Assembly: GCA_945862265.1 (NCBI GenBank)
Contig: CAMAXP010000041.1
Location: 1-43,269 of the forward strand
Origin: Bordetella parapertussis
GTDB taxonomy: Bacteria > Pseudomonadota > Gammaproteobacteria > Burkholderiales > SG8-39
Length of the DNA: 43,269 nt
Direction: 5' to 3'
The translations under genes and the position numbers were made by a program. The notes under the pieces are model-generated. The model ran no database searches. It saw nothing but the letters and a program-made list of their open reading frames with translations, and was not told where the DNA came from. This document shows, piece after piece, positions 35,368 to 43,269 of this stretch. The number at the start of each line of letters is the position of its first letter. The first letter of the stretch is position 1.

Positions 35368-35377
35368 CTCTCCTCCC

Positions 35378-36454
35378 GTGACGCCCCATTTCCATCCGCT
35401 GCGCGTGAGTGAAGTCCGCCGCGAGACCGCTGATTGCGTGTCTATTGCGCTCGAAGTGCCGGCCGCGCTGCGCGACGCGTTCCGCTTCACGCAGGGCCAG
35501 TACCTCAACCTGCGCGCAATGCTTGGCGGCGAGGAAGTGCGCCGCTCGTATTCGATCTGCTCGGGTACGGACGATGGCGAGCTCCGGGTGGCGGTCAAGG
35601 CGGTCCCCGGCGGGACGTTCTCCACCTATGCCAATCGCGAACTGCAGCCCGGGGCGACGCTCGAGGCGATGCCGCCCGAGGGGCGCTTCTTCACGCCGCT
35701 CGATTCGTTCCATCGAAAGCACTATGTGGCGTTCGCGGCAGGCAGCGGCATCACGCCCGTGCTGTCGCTGATCAAGACCACGCTGGCCCGCGAGCCGCAG
35801 TCGCGCTTCTCGCTGGTCTACGGCAACCGGAACATCGACGCCGTCATTTTCAGCGAGCAACTCGAAGACCTGAAGGACCAGTACCTCGCGCGGCTCGCGC
35901 TGTTCCGTGTGTTCTCCCGCGACCCGCAGCCGGTCGAGCTGTTCAACGGCCGGGTGGATTCCGCGAAGGTCCGCGAACTGCTCGGGACCCTGCTGCCGCC
36001 CGCCGCGATCGACGAGGCCTTCGTCTGCGGCCCGGATACGATGCCGGACGAAGTCGCGACTGCCCTCGAAGCCTGCGGTGTCGCCAGGCACCACATCCAC
36101 CTCGAGCGCTTTGGCGCACCCGCTCCGCGCGCGAGCGTTGCTCCTGCGCCTCGCAGCCCTGCAGTGGCTGGTGCAAGCGAGGTGACGGTGATTGTCGACG
36201 GCAAGCAGTTGCGTCTCGAATTGCCCGAAGCCGGCCCGTCCGTGCTCGACGCCGCGCTCAGGGCGGGCGCCGACCTGCCCTATGCTTGCAAGGCTGGCGT
36301 GTGCTGCACCTGCCGTGCGATGCTGGTCGAAGGCGAGGTCCGCATGGACGCCAACTACACGCTCAGCGATGAAGAGCTGCAGCAAGGGTTCCGGCTGACC
36401 TGCCAGTCGCATCCAGTCACCCCGCGGGTCGTCCTCGACTACGACAGGCGTTAG
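35378..36454 (+). CDS. paaE: Phenylacetyl-CoA epoxidase reductase PaaE
   Basis: PaaE is the reductase that feeds electrons from NADPH to PaaA. The GTG at 35378 gives 358 aa, matching the 356 of E. coli; no strong Shine-Dalgarno is seen, so translation may depend on paaD. Domains in order are FAD (RSYSICSG, about residues 50-57), NAD(P) (AGSGITPVLSLI and FVCGPDTM) and a C-terminal plant-type 2Fe-2S ferredoxin (CKAGVCCTCRAM with Cx4Cx2C and a last Cys in LTCQS). Confidence 0.95.
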   Translation: MTPHFHPLRVSEVRRETADCVSIALEVPAALRDAFRFTQGQYLNLRAMLGGEEVRRSYSICSGTDDGELRVAVKAVPGGTFSTYANRELQPGATLEAMPPEGRFFTPLDSFHRKHYVAFAAGSGITPVLSLIKTTLAREPQSRFSLVYGNRNIDAVIFSEQLEDLKDQYLARLALFRVFSRDPQPVELFNGRVDSAKVRELLGTLLPPAAIDEAFVCGPDTMPDEVATALEACGVARHHIHLERFGAPAPRASVAPAPRSPAVAGASEVTVIVDGKQLRLELPEAGPSVLDAALRAGADLPYACKAGVCCTCRAMLVEGEVRMDANYTLSDEELQQGFRLTCQSHPVTPRVVLDYDRR

Positions 36455-36467
36455 CCGGAGTCCACCC

Positions 36468-37079
36468 ATGACCAAGGTCTATTCCATCGACGGCATCACG
36501 CCCGTTGTCGATCCTTCCGCGTATGTGCACCCGAGCGCGGTGCTGATCGGCGACGTGATCGTCGGGCCGGGGGCCTACATCGGGCCCTGCGCGTGCCTGC
36601 GGGGCGATTTCGGCCGCATTGTCGTCGAGGCCGGCGCCAACGTGCAGGACACCTGCGTGATGCACGGCTTTCCCGGCAAGGACACGGTGGTCGGGGCCGG
36701 CGCCAACATCGGCCACGGGGCGGTCCTGCATGGGTGCGTCATCGGGCGGGGCGCGCTGATCGGCATGAACTGCGTGGTCAACGACAACGCCGAGATCGGC
36801 GAGGACACGGTGGTCGCGGCCATGGCTTTCGTTCGCGCCGAGGCGAAGATCCCCGCGCGATCGCTGGCCGCGGGGATTCCCGCCAAGGTCATGCGTACGT
36901 TGTCGGAGGAAGAGATCCTCTGGAAGCGCGGTAACGCGGCGCTGTACCAGGAACTCGCGAAGCGCAGCGCGCAGACCATGCAGTTGGTCGATGCGCTGCC
37001 TGCAGTGGAGCCGGGTCGCAAGTCCATCGAAATCCCGGGGGCGATCCCGCTCTCGGAACTCAAGGCCGGCAAGGCCTGA
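36468..37079 (+). CDS. paaY: PaaY hexapeptide-repeat thioesterase
   Basis: PaaY has the left-handed beta-helix fold of gamma-carbonic anhydrases. In the phenylacetate pathway it hydrolyses the CoA ester of the dead-end 2-hydroxycyclohepta-dienone product and so works with PaaI. The product has 203 aa. The hexapeptide repeats start at YVHPSAVLIGDVIVGPGAYIG. Zinc-type histidines are present in VMHGFPG and GHGAVLHGC. It follows paaE by 13 nt. Confidence 0.92.
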   Translation: MTKVYSIDGITPVVDPSAYVHPSAVLIGDVIVGPGAYIGPCACLRGDFGRIVVEAGANVQDTCVMHGFPGKDTVVGAGANIGHGAVLHGCVIGRGALIGMNCVVNDNAEIGEDTVVAAMAFVRAEAKIPARSLAAGIPAKVMRTLSEEEILWKRGNAALYQELAKRSAQTMQLVDALPAVEPGRKSIEIPGAIPLSELKAGKA

Positions 37080-37114
37080 AACCGCATTCAAACGCGCCTC
37101 AACGGAGAAGACTC

Positions 37115-37891
37115 ATGTCCTACGAATTCATCCTCGCCGAAACCCGTGGCAAGGTCGGCGTCATCACCCTGAACCGCCCCAAGCAGATGAATGCGCTCAA
37201 CGCGCAACTGATGCAGGAGCTGGCGGATGCGTTGTACGCGTTCGATGCCAACGAAGCGGTCGGTGCCATTGTGATCGCCGGCAACGAAAAGGCTTTTGCG
37301 GCCGGCGCCGACATCGTGGCGATGAAGGACTGGAACTTCGTCGACGTCTACCAGGCGGATTACATCACCCGGGACTGGGAGCACATCCGCAAGATCCGCA
37401 AACCCGTGATCGCGGCGGTGGCCGGATTCGCGCTGGGCGGCGGCAACGAACTCGCCATGGCCTGCGACATCATCATCGCCGCCGAGAACGCGAAGTTCGG
37501 CCAGCCCGAGGTCAACCTCGGGATCGTCCCCGGCGCGGGCGGCACGCAGCGCCTGCCGCGCGCGGTGGGCAAGGCCAAGGCGATGGACATGTGCCTGACG
37601 GCGCGCATGATCGACGCGGCCGAGGCCGAGCGTTCGGGCCTGGTGTCGCGCGTGGTGCCGCTCGACAAGCTGATGGAGGAGGCGATGGCCGTGGCGGACA
37701 AGATCGCGGCCTATTCATTGCCGGTCGTAATGATGATCAAGGAATCCGTCAATCGCGCCTACGAAAGTTCCCTCACGGAAGGCATCCTTTTCGAGAGGAG
37801 GGTCTTCCATTCCGGCTTTGCGCTGGCCGACCAGAAGGAGGGCATGGCGGCCTTCGCCGAGAAGCGCAAGCCGGGTTTCAAAAACCGCTAG
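37115..37891 (+). CDS. paaF: 2,3-dehydroadipyl-CoA hydratase PaaF (enoyl-CoA hydratase)
   Basis: This is a 258-aa crotonase that hydrates 2,3-dehydroadipyl-CoA to 3-hydroxyadipyl-CoA. Motifs are KAFAAGADIVAMKDW and ALGGGNELAMACDIIIAAE, with both catalytic Glu in the segment FGQPEVNLGIVPGAGGTQRL. A good AACGGAGAAG site precedes the ATG. It could also serve general beta-oxidation; the position in the paa run favours PaaF. Confidence 0.93.
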   Translation: MSYEFILAETRGKVGVITLNRPKQMNALNAQLMQELADALYAFDANEAVGAIVIAGNEKAFAAGADIVAMKDWNFVDVYQADYITRDWEHIRKIRKPVIAAVAGFALGGGNELAMACDIIIAAENAKFGQPEVNLGIVPGAGGTQRLPRAVGKAKAMDMCLTARMIDAAEAERSGLVSRVVPLDKLMEEAMAVADKIAAYSLPVVMMIKESVNRAYESSLTEGILFERRVFHSGFALADQKEGMAAFAEKRKPGFKNR

Positions 37892-37930
37892 AATCGCCGC
37901 ACAGGCCCCATCGAGGCCGAAGGAGACGAC

Positions 37931-39595
37931 ATGGACAAGATCTGGCTGAAGAGCTACCCCCCCGGCGTGCCCGCCGAGATCGACTACAGCGACTACCAGT
38001 CGGTCGGGGACCTGTTCGAGAAATCCGTCAAGCAGTTCGCGGACCGGCCCGCCTTCCATTGCATGGGCAAGAGCATCACGTTCGCGGAACTCGACCGAAT
38101 GTCCGCGGCGTTCGGCGCGTGGATCCAGTCGAAGGGCCTTGGCAAGGGCGCCCGTGTTGCGCTGATGATGCCCAACGTTCTGCAGTACCCGGTCTGCCTG
38201 TACGGCACGCTTCGCGCGGGTTGCACGGTGGTCAACGTGAATCCGCTGTACACGGCGCGGGAACTGGAGCACCAGCTGAAGGACTCCGGCGCCGAAGTCA
38301 TCGTGGTCCTCGAGAATTTCGCCCACGTGCTGCAAGAGGTGATTGCAAACACCCCGGTGAAGCACGTGGTTGTGGCGTCGCTGGGGGACATGCTCGGCCT
38401 CAAGGGCGCGCTGGTGAATTTCGTCGTGCGCAACGTGAAGAAGATGGTGCCGGCGTTCGAGCTGCCTGAGGCGGTGCGCTTCAATGCCATGCTGTCGGCG
38501 GGACGCGGCATGAGCCTGAAGGCGGTCGCGACCGGGCATGAGGACATCGCGTTCCTGCAGTACACGGGCGGCACGACGGGGGTCTCCAAGGGCGCGATGC
38601 TGCTGCACCGGAACATCCTCGCCAACATCGCGCAGGCCAATGCCTGGCTGATGCCGGGGCTGAAGGACGAGGTGCCGATCATCATCACGGCGCTGCCGCT
38701 GTACCACATCTTCTCCCTCACGGTGAACTGCCTGCTGATGATGAAGAGCGGCGGCTGCAACATCCTGATCACCAACCCGCGTGACATCGCGGGCTTCATC
38801 AAGGAGCTCGGCAAGCACCGCTACAACATGATCACGGGCGTGAACACCCTCTTCAATGCGTTGCTCAACCATCCGGACTTCACCCAGCTCGATTTTTCCG
38901 CGCTGCGGGTCACCGGTGGGGGCGGCATGGCGGTGCAAAAGGCCGTTGCCGACCGCTGGAAGCAGATGACCGGCAGCACGCTGCTCGAAGGCTACGGGCT
39001 GACCGAGACCAGCCCGGTGGCCACGATGAACCCGCTGGACCTCGCCAGCTACAGCGGGTCGATCGGCCTGCCGGTCTCGTCGACCGAGATCGCGATCCGG
39101 GACGACGACAAGAAGGATGTGAAGCAGGGCGAATCGGGCGAGATCTGCATTCGCGGCCCGCAGGTGATGACCGGCTACTGGCAGCGCCAGGACGAGACGG
39201 ACAAGGTGCTGGGGCCCGACGGATTCCTCTACACCGGCGACATCGGCGTGATGGACGAGAAGGGATACGTGCGCATCGTGGACCGCAAGAAGGACATGAT
39301 CCTCGTCTCGGGCTTCAACGTGTACCCGAACGAGATCGAGCAGGTCGTGGCGATGCACCCGGGCGTGCTCGAAGTCGCCGCCATCGGCGTGCCGGACGAG
39401 CATTCCGGCGAGGTGCCCAAGATCTTCATCGTAAAGAGGGACCAGTCGCTCACCGAGGAGGCCGTGCTCGCCTTCTGCAAGGAGCAGCTGACCGGCTACA
39501 AGCGCCCGAAGTACGTCGAGTTCCGCGCCGACCTGCCGAAGACCAACGTGGGCAAGATCCTGCGACGGATGCTGCGCGACGAAAAGAAGGCCTGA
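37931..39595 (+). CDS. fadD: Long-chain fatty-acid-CoA ligase (FadD type)
   Basis: This 554-aa acyl-adenylate-forming ligase activates fatty acids to CoA esters. The AMP-binding motif is [18 protein letters not shown] (about residues 212-229), with [10 protein letters not shown] in the middle, [19 protein letters not shown], and the fatty-acyl signature ending in [10 protein letters not shown]. It starts after GAAGGAGACGAC and lies 39 nt after paaF, so it is probably co-transcribed. A role with phenylalkanoates or fatty acids feeding the same pathway is plausible. Confidence 0.9.
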   Translation: MDKIWLKSYPPGVPAEIDYSDYQSVGDLFEKSVKQFADRPAFHCMGKSITFAELDRMSAAFGAWIQSKGLGKGARVALMMPNVLQYPVCLYGTLRAGCTVVNVNPLYTARELEHQLKDSGAEVIVVLENFAHVLQEVIANTPVKHVVVASLGDMLGLKGALVNFVVRNVKKMVPAFELPEAVRFNAMLSAGRGMSLKAVATGHEDIAFLQYTGGTTGVSKGAMLLHRNILANIAQANAWLMPGLKDEVPIIITALPLYHIFSLTVNCLLMMKSGGCNILITNPRDIAGFIKELGKHRYNMITGVNTLFNALLNHPDFTQLDFSALRVTGGGGMAVQKAVADRWKQMTGSTLLEGYGLTETSPVATMNPLDLASYSGSIGLPVSSTEIAIRDDDKKDVKQGESGEICIRGPQVMTGYWQRQDETDKVLGPDGFLYTGDIGVMDEKGYVRIVDRKKDMILVSGFNVYPNEIEQVVAMHPGVLEVAAIGVPDEHSGEVPKIFIVKRDQSLTEEAVLAFCKEQLTGYKRPKYVEFRADLPKTNVGKILRRMLRDEKKA

Positions 39596-39644
39596 TATTC
39601 CACCGGCGAACCTGCTGAAGGGCCTGGCATGGATCGCCGTCTGC

Positions 39645-40505
39645 GTGTTGTGCTGGGCGCCGATGTTTCCGATCGCCAAGCGCAGCCTGGCGATGATCGA
39701 CGCGTTCTCGCTCGGCACGCTGCGCTACGTGCTTGGCCTGGCGATCTTCTCGGCGCTGCTGTGGGCGATTGAGGGCCGGCAGGCCTTCCGTTATGGCACG
39801 CGCCTGTGGCCGGCGATCGGGTTCGGGGTCTTCGGCATCACCGGGTTCAATACGCTGGTCTGGTACGGCCTGAATTTCACCCGCCCGGAACACGCGGGCA
39901 TCCTGATGGCCTTGCAGACGCCGCTCATTGCGCTGTCCCTGTGGGTGTTCCGCGGGCAGCGCCCCGCGGCATTTACGCTGGGCTGTGTCGCGGTGGCGAT
40001 CGGCGGGGTGATCCTCGTCGTCACCAAGGGCGACCCGGCCCGCGCCTTTGAGGGTGGGTCGCTGCTTGGCGACGTGCTCGTGCTGCTCGGGGCGGTCTGC
40101 TGGGTAGCCTATTCGATGGCCGGCGGGCGCTTCACCGGGTGGTCGTCCCTGCGCATGACGACGCTCACGTGCATTCCCGGTGGCATCGGGCTGCTCACGG
40201 CGAATGCGATCGCAGTCGCGACGGGGTTCGTCCCGATGCCTTCGCTCGAGGCGATCGGGCAGGTGTGGTGGCAGGTGACCTATTTCGCGCTGGGCAGCGT
40301 CGTGCTCGGCGTCCTCGGGTTCAATGCCGGCGTGAAGCATCTCGGCGCATTGAATGCGATGCTGATGGTCAACCTGGTGCCGGTGGGCGTGTTCGCCATC
40401 GAAGCTGCGCTCGGCCGGCGCTACGAGACGATCGAGTTGGCCGGCGCGGCAGTGGTGATCGGGGCGCTGGTCGCCAACAACCTCTACCTGCGCAAATTGA
40501 ACTAG
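39645..40505 (+). CDS. EamA-family (DMT) transporter
   Basis: This inner-membrane carrier has two EamA repeats and about ten membrane segments, with no known substrate. The listed GTG at 39645 cuts the first helix. The frame is open upstream to the fadD stop and reads NLLKGLAWIAVCVLCWAPMF, a typical first segment, but has no ATG, GTG or TTG there. An ATT at 39597, 6 nt after AGAAGG, or a CTG at 39612/39615 could be the true start. It overlaps the convergent acylase gene by 4 bp (CTAG, 40502-40505). Confidence 0.88.
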   Translation: MLCWAPMFPIAKRSLAMIDAFSLGTLRYVLGLAIFSALLWAIEGRQAFRYGTRLWPAIGFGVFGITGFNTLVWYGLNFTRPEHAGILMALQTPLIALSLWVFRGQRPAAFTLGCVAVAIGGVILVVTKGDPARAFEGGSLLGDVLVLLGAVCWVAYSMAGGRFTGWSSLRMTTLTCIPGGIGLLTANAIAVATGFVPMPSLEAIGQVWWQVTYFALGSVVLGVLGFNAGVKHLGALNAMLMVNLVPVGVFAIEAALGRRYETIELAGAAVVIGALVANNLYLRKLN

Positions 40506-42928
40506 GGCGCCGGCACCAACCTTAGCTTTGTATGCGGCGCCGCTTCGATGCGCTTGCGATCCGTGATCATCGGGATGTATTCGCCCGCCGCCCAGGCTTC
40601 GGTGAAATCCTTGTAGTGCGCGGACAGGCGGTTTCCCGACTGCCCGCCCGAGTGGATGAAGAGCGACTTTTCCGGATCTGAAAGGTCGTAGATCGCGCGC
40701 AGGCTGGCGGCGTGCCGGTTGGCGAACGGTTCGGCTTCGTCGTACAGGTGGTGCTGCCCGACGTTCACCGTGTAGGCGTCGCCCGACGAGGGGGCGGCGA
40801 TGTCGAAGATGCGGGCGAGCATCGGTTGCTTGCCGAAGGGGCGGTGTTCATGGCGCGCGCGGTGTGCGTCGCCCCAGCGCCAGGCGTTCATGTCGCTGCC
40901 GTAACGCCGCGAGAGGTCGGCCAGCGCCGCATCCAGAGAAACGGCCAGTTGCTCGGCGCAGGTTTCGACGGCCGGGGTGCGTACGTCGTCGCACCAGCGC
41001 GACTGGCCGTCCCGGTCTGCGAGGATGTTGAGCATGAACTGCGCGCGCGGCGCCCAGTTGGCCTGGAACGCATCGCCCAGTTCATCGGCGTACAACCGCT
41101 TGGTCAGCTCGCGCCACCACGCAGCGGCGATGAGGGGCTCGGCGCGATCGCGGCGCATGTCCCCGTCCCATTGGCCGAGCAACGCCAGCGCCCGGCGCGA
41201 GGTCTCGTTGCGGGGCATCGTGGCGAGGAAGTGCGGCAGGGCTTCGCGCATCGCGAGCGAGACCGAGTCGGCATGGATGCGCGCAAAGCTTGCGCTGTCG
41301 TGCCGGGGCGTGGCTTCAAGCAGCGCGCCGATCCGGTTGGCGCGGTAGGGCGGTTGCCATTCGCTGGTGATGAACGGCTTGTAGCCCGGCGCAACGATCT
41401 TGTCGTTGGCGGTCCACAGCCGCCCGCTCGCCGGGTTGTAGCTTCGCGGCAGGTCCTCGAACGGAACATACCCCGCCCAGTCGTAGCGCGCGTCCCAGCC
41501 GAGCGCCGGGGTCAGACCCTTGAGGTTGTTCTCCGGCTTGCGGACAGGAACCCGCCCGGCGGCGACGTAGCCGATGTTGCCGTCGATGTCGGCATAGACC
41601 ATATTCTGTTGCGGGGCGTTGAGGTTCCTCACCGCCGAGAGGAAGTCGCGCCAGGTGCCGGAGCGCCCGAGTTCGAGCGACGATTGGAAAGTCCGGTCGT
41701 CGTCGGCCAGCGCCGTCCACGCGAAGGCCATCGCGTAGCCCCTAGGCGTCGCGTCGAGCGCCGACTTGGCCACATCCGAAATGACCGGCCCGTGACGCGT
41801 GACGCGCACTTCCAGCTTCACGTCTTCCGCGCCCTTGACCTTGATCACCTCGGAGATCTTCTTGAACGGCTTGGGGCCCTCGGGCGTGACGTAGCCGCCG
41901 CCGGCATCCAGCTTTTCGAGGTAGAGGTCCTGCACGTCCGGGCCGGTGTTGGTGAACCCCCACGCGATCCGGTCATTGCGCCCCAGCGTGACGATGGGGA
42001 TGCCCGGCAGCGTGGCCCCGATGAGGTTCCTTCCCGGGATATGGAGGTGCGCGAAATACCAGACGGCGGGCGCCGTCAGCCCCAGGTGCGGGTCGTTGGC
42101 GAGCAACGGCTTGTCGCTGGTGCTGCGGCTGCCGGCGACCACCCAGTTATTCGACCCGGCCCCCTCTGGAAGCTCGGGTGGAGCGAATGTGAGCACCTGC
42201 TCCATATCCGCAATCGCGAGGCGCAGGGCTTCCTTTTCGAGGCTCCCGTAGAGGGTCTTCAGGTCCGGGAGGGGCACGGGCGCATCCCCGGGAAAGGGGG
42301 GCAGGAACTCCTGGAGGCGGGCCATCGGAAGTGTCCTGGCAAGGCGCATGCGCAGCAGTTCCGAGCGCCAGTTGCCGCCCAGGTCCCAGGCCATCATCTT
42401 CATCCAGACGAGCGAGTCGACCGGGGTCCAGGGCTCGGGCCGGGCGCCGGTCAACAGGAACTCGACCGGCAGGACCGGACCGGCCGCCAGGAAAGCGTTG
42501 ACTCCGGCCGAGTAGGCTTCGAGCACGCCCAGGGACACCGCGTCCAACTGCGCCAGGCTGGCCTGGGCCGCGCGGCGCACGCCGATGGTGCGCAAGAACC
42601 GGTCGGCTTCCAGGCCGGCAGGACCGAGGATTTCGGCGAGCCGCCCGGAACCGATCCGGCGGTTCATTTCCATCTGCCAGAGCCGGTCCTGGGCATGGAC
42701 ATAGCCCAGCGCGTAGGCCGCGTCCGCTTCGTTGGAGGCAAAGATGTGGGGAATGCCGTAGGCGTCGCGCAGGACCTCCACGGCGGCCTTCAGGGCCGGC
42801 GCCGGGACTTCCCCCTCAACCTTCGGCAGGGAGTGCCGTAGATAGACATAGGCCGAGGCGAGCGCCACGGCCGAAAGTACTGCCAGCAGCGCCAGGAGCA
42901 CTGCGATTGAGCGGGCCAGCCTTCGCAT
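40502..42928 (-). CDS. Penicillin acylase family amidase
   Basis: This is an 808-aa exported N-terminal-nucleophile hydrolase; the family cleaves penicillins, acyl-homoserine lactones and other amides. The ATG at 42928 begins a signal peptide or anchor (RRLARSIAVLLALLAVLSAV). The alpha part contains DAYGIPHIFASNEADAAYALGY. The autocatalytic site is Gly-Ser259 in EGAGSNNWVVAG, so Ser259 would become the N-terminal nucleophile of the beta chain. NDPHLGL, NDRIAWGFTNTGPDVQDLY and the late Asn in NAPQQNMVYAD are conserved. It stands alone between the EamA and phaZ genes. The acyl substrate cannot be read from the sequence. Confidence 0.92.
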   Translation of the reverse strand: MRRLARSIAVLLALLAVLSAVALASAYVYLRHSLPKVEGEVPAPALKAAVEVLRDAYGIPHIFASNEADAAYALGYVHAQDRLWQMEMNRRIGSGRLAEILGPAGLEADRFLRTIGVRRAAQASLAQLDAVSLGVLEAYSAGVNAFLAAGPVLPVEFLLTGARPEPWTPVDSLVWMKMMAWDLGGNWRSELLRMRLARTLPMARLQEFLPPFPGDAPVPLPDLKTLYGSLEKEALRLAIADMEQVLTFAPPELPEGAGSNNWVVAGSRSTSDKPLLANDPHLGLTAPAVWYFAHLHIPGRNLIGATLPGIPIVTLGRNDRIAWGFTNTGPDVQDLYLEKLDAGGGYVTPEGPKPFKKISEVIKVKGAEDVKLEVRVTRHGPVISDVAKSALDATPRGYAMAFAWTALADDDRTFQSSLELGRSGTWRDFLSAVRNLNAPQQNMVYADIDGNIGYVAAGRVPVRKPENNLKGLTPALGWDARYDWAGYVPFEDLPRSYNPASGRLWTANDKIVAPGYKPFITSEWQPPYRANRIGALLEATPRHDSASFARIHADSVSLAMREALPHFLATMPRNETSRRALALLGQWDGDMRRDRAEPLIAAAWWRELTKRLYADELGDAFQANWAPRAQFMLNILADRDGQSRWCDDVRTPAVETCAEQLAVSLDAALADLSRRYGSDMNAWRWGDAHRARHEHRPFGKQPMLARIFDIAAPSSGDAYTVNVGQHHLYDEAEPFANRHAASLRAIYDLSDPEKSLFIHSGGQSGNRLSAHYKDFTEAWAAGEYIPMITDRKRIEAAPHTKLRLVPAP

Positions 42929-43018
42929 GACGGGCAGGATACCGTTAGTCCGGCCCTGGTGGATGCGGCAGTGCGGCAAAACTGGTATAACTGGCAGGTT
43001 AACTTTCGGGGCCCCCCC

Positions 43019-43269
43019 TTGCTCTATAGCCTCTTCGAAGCACAGCACGCGGCCCTGGCCCCGATGCGGTTGATGGCGGAACTGTCGCGCGGCTGGTTTG
43101 GCCATCCCTTCAGCCCGTTTACCCTTTCGCCCCTCGCCAAGGAAATCACCGCGAGCAGCGACCTGTTCCTGCGGGTGACCAACCGCTACGAAAAGCCCAA
43201 GTGGGGCCTCGACACGACGACCGTCAATGGCCGGGAAGTGCCGGTCGAAGAGGAAGTCACGCTGCACAA
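43019..43269 (+). CDS. phaZ: Intracellular polyhydroxybutyrate depolymerase, N-terminal part
   Basis: The reading frame runs off the right edge. The TTG at 43019 is the likely start, giving M(L)LYSLFEAQHAALAPMR, then GWFGHPFSPFTLSPLAKEI, a pattern typical of intracellular PhaZ proteins (MLYQLYELQRAALAPMR in relatives). PhaZ mobilises stored polyhydroxybutyrate. No good Shine-Dalgarno is seen; TATAAC (42986-42991) in an extended TGG context could be its -10. The divergent acylase starts 90 nt away. Confidence 0.8.
   Translation, partial: MLYSLFEAQHAALAPMRLMAELSRGWFGHPFSPFTLSPLAKEITASSDLFLRVTNRYEKPKWGLDTTTVNGREVPVEEEVTLH

Noticed and set aside
37715..39718. 667-codon reverse frame opposite paaF/fadD
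   Set aside because: It shadows the fadD coding sequence and shows His/Arg/Val-rich noise without domains.
40712..42841. 709-codon open frame on the + strand opposite the acylase gene
   Set aside because: It is antisense to a well-conserved protein, rich in Arg, Gly and Val with no recognisable motif. Long antisense frames are expected in G/C-ended DNA.

Overview
The window holds two blocks of different character. Positions 1 to about 14,120 form a moderately GC-rich block with a polar-flagellum gene set: the 3' part of a flagellin gene, a small Cys-containing protein, a sigma-54 activator, fliE-fliF-fliG-fliH-fliI-fliJ, a small exported protein, a reverse-strand LysM protein, a methyltransferase-like protein, a membrane-anchored unknown, and a second sigma-54 activator. 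From about 14,140 to the end the DNA is clearly more GC-rich, with strong G/C third positions. It carries typical betaproteobacterial metabolic genes. Gene content and protein resemblance in both blocks fit Betaproteobacteria, but species cannot be named. The composition step at about 14.12 kb falls beside a truncated LysR gene, so this is either an island boundary or an assembly join.

The right block reads as follows. (a) A truncated LysR gene lies behind a yybP-ykoY-type manganese riboswitch with its own promoter and terminator. It is followed by a cold-shock protein gene and an Lrp-family regulator. The Lrp gene is divergent from a lone pyruvate-dehydrogenase-type E1 gene, with a perfect palindrome between them. 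(b) A reverse-strand set follows: moxR, a DUF58 gene, a TgpA-like transglutaminase gene and a DUF4337-like gene. (c) Next come fadH (2,4-dienoyl-CoA reductase), an Ada-like methyltransferase/AraC protein, and an overlapping pair encoding an FAD monooxygenase and a metallo-beta-lactamase-fold hydrolase. (d) A divergent phenylacetate catabolism locus follows. Leftward run paaG, paaI, paaK, an SDR dehydrogenase, a bacteriohemerythrin and a nucleotidyltransferase-fold protein. Rightward run paaA, paaB, paaC, paaD, paaE, paaY, paaF, a fadD-type acyl-CoA ligase and an EamA transporter. (e) The window ends with a penicillin-acylase-family enzyme on the reverse strand and the start of an intracellular PHB depolymerase gene.

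Together the paa genes activate phenylacetate to its CoA ester (PaaK), epoxidise it with the diiron oxygenase PaaABCE, isomerise it to oxepin-CoA (PaaG) and begin beta-oxidation (PaaF), with rescue thioesterases PaaI and PaaY. PaaZ, PaaH, PaaJ and a paa regulator are not in the window. An SDR sits where PaaH might be expected. A complete diiron hemerythrin appears to be in the same transcription unit as the oxygen-dependent pathway.

The most noteworthy points are: the manganese riboswitch in front of a truncated LysR; two flagellar sigma-54 activators that have both lost normal signal input (one with a degenerate receiver, one with no N-terminal domain and a GAFSGA loop); a 32-bp-period direct repeat overlapping the promoter of the second activator; the Lrp-site palindrome by the orphan E1; and hemerythrin plus SDR in the paa operon. 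No tRNA, rRNA, CRISPR array, transposase or integrase was found.
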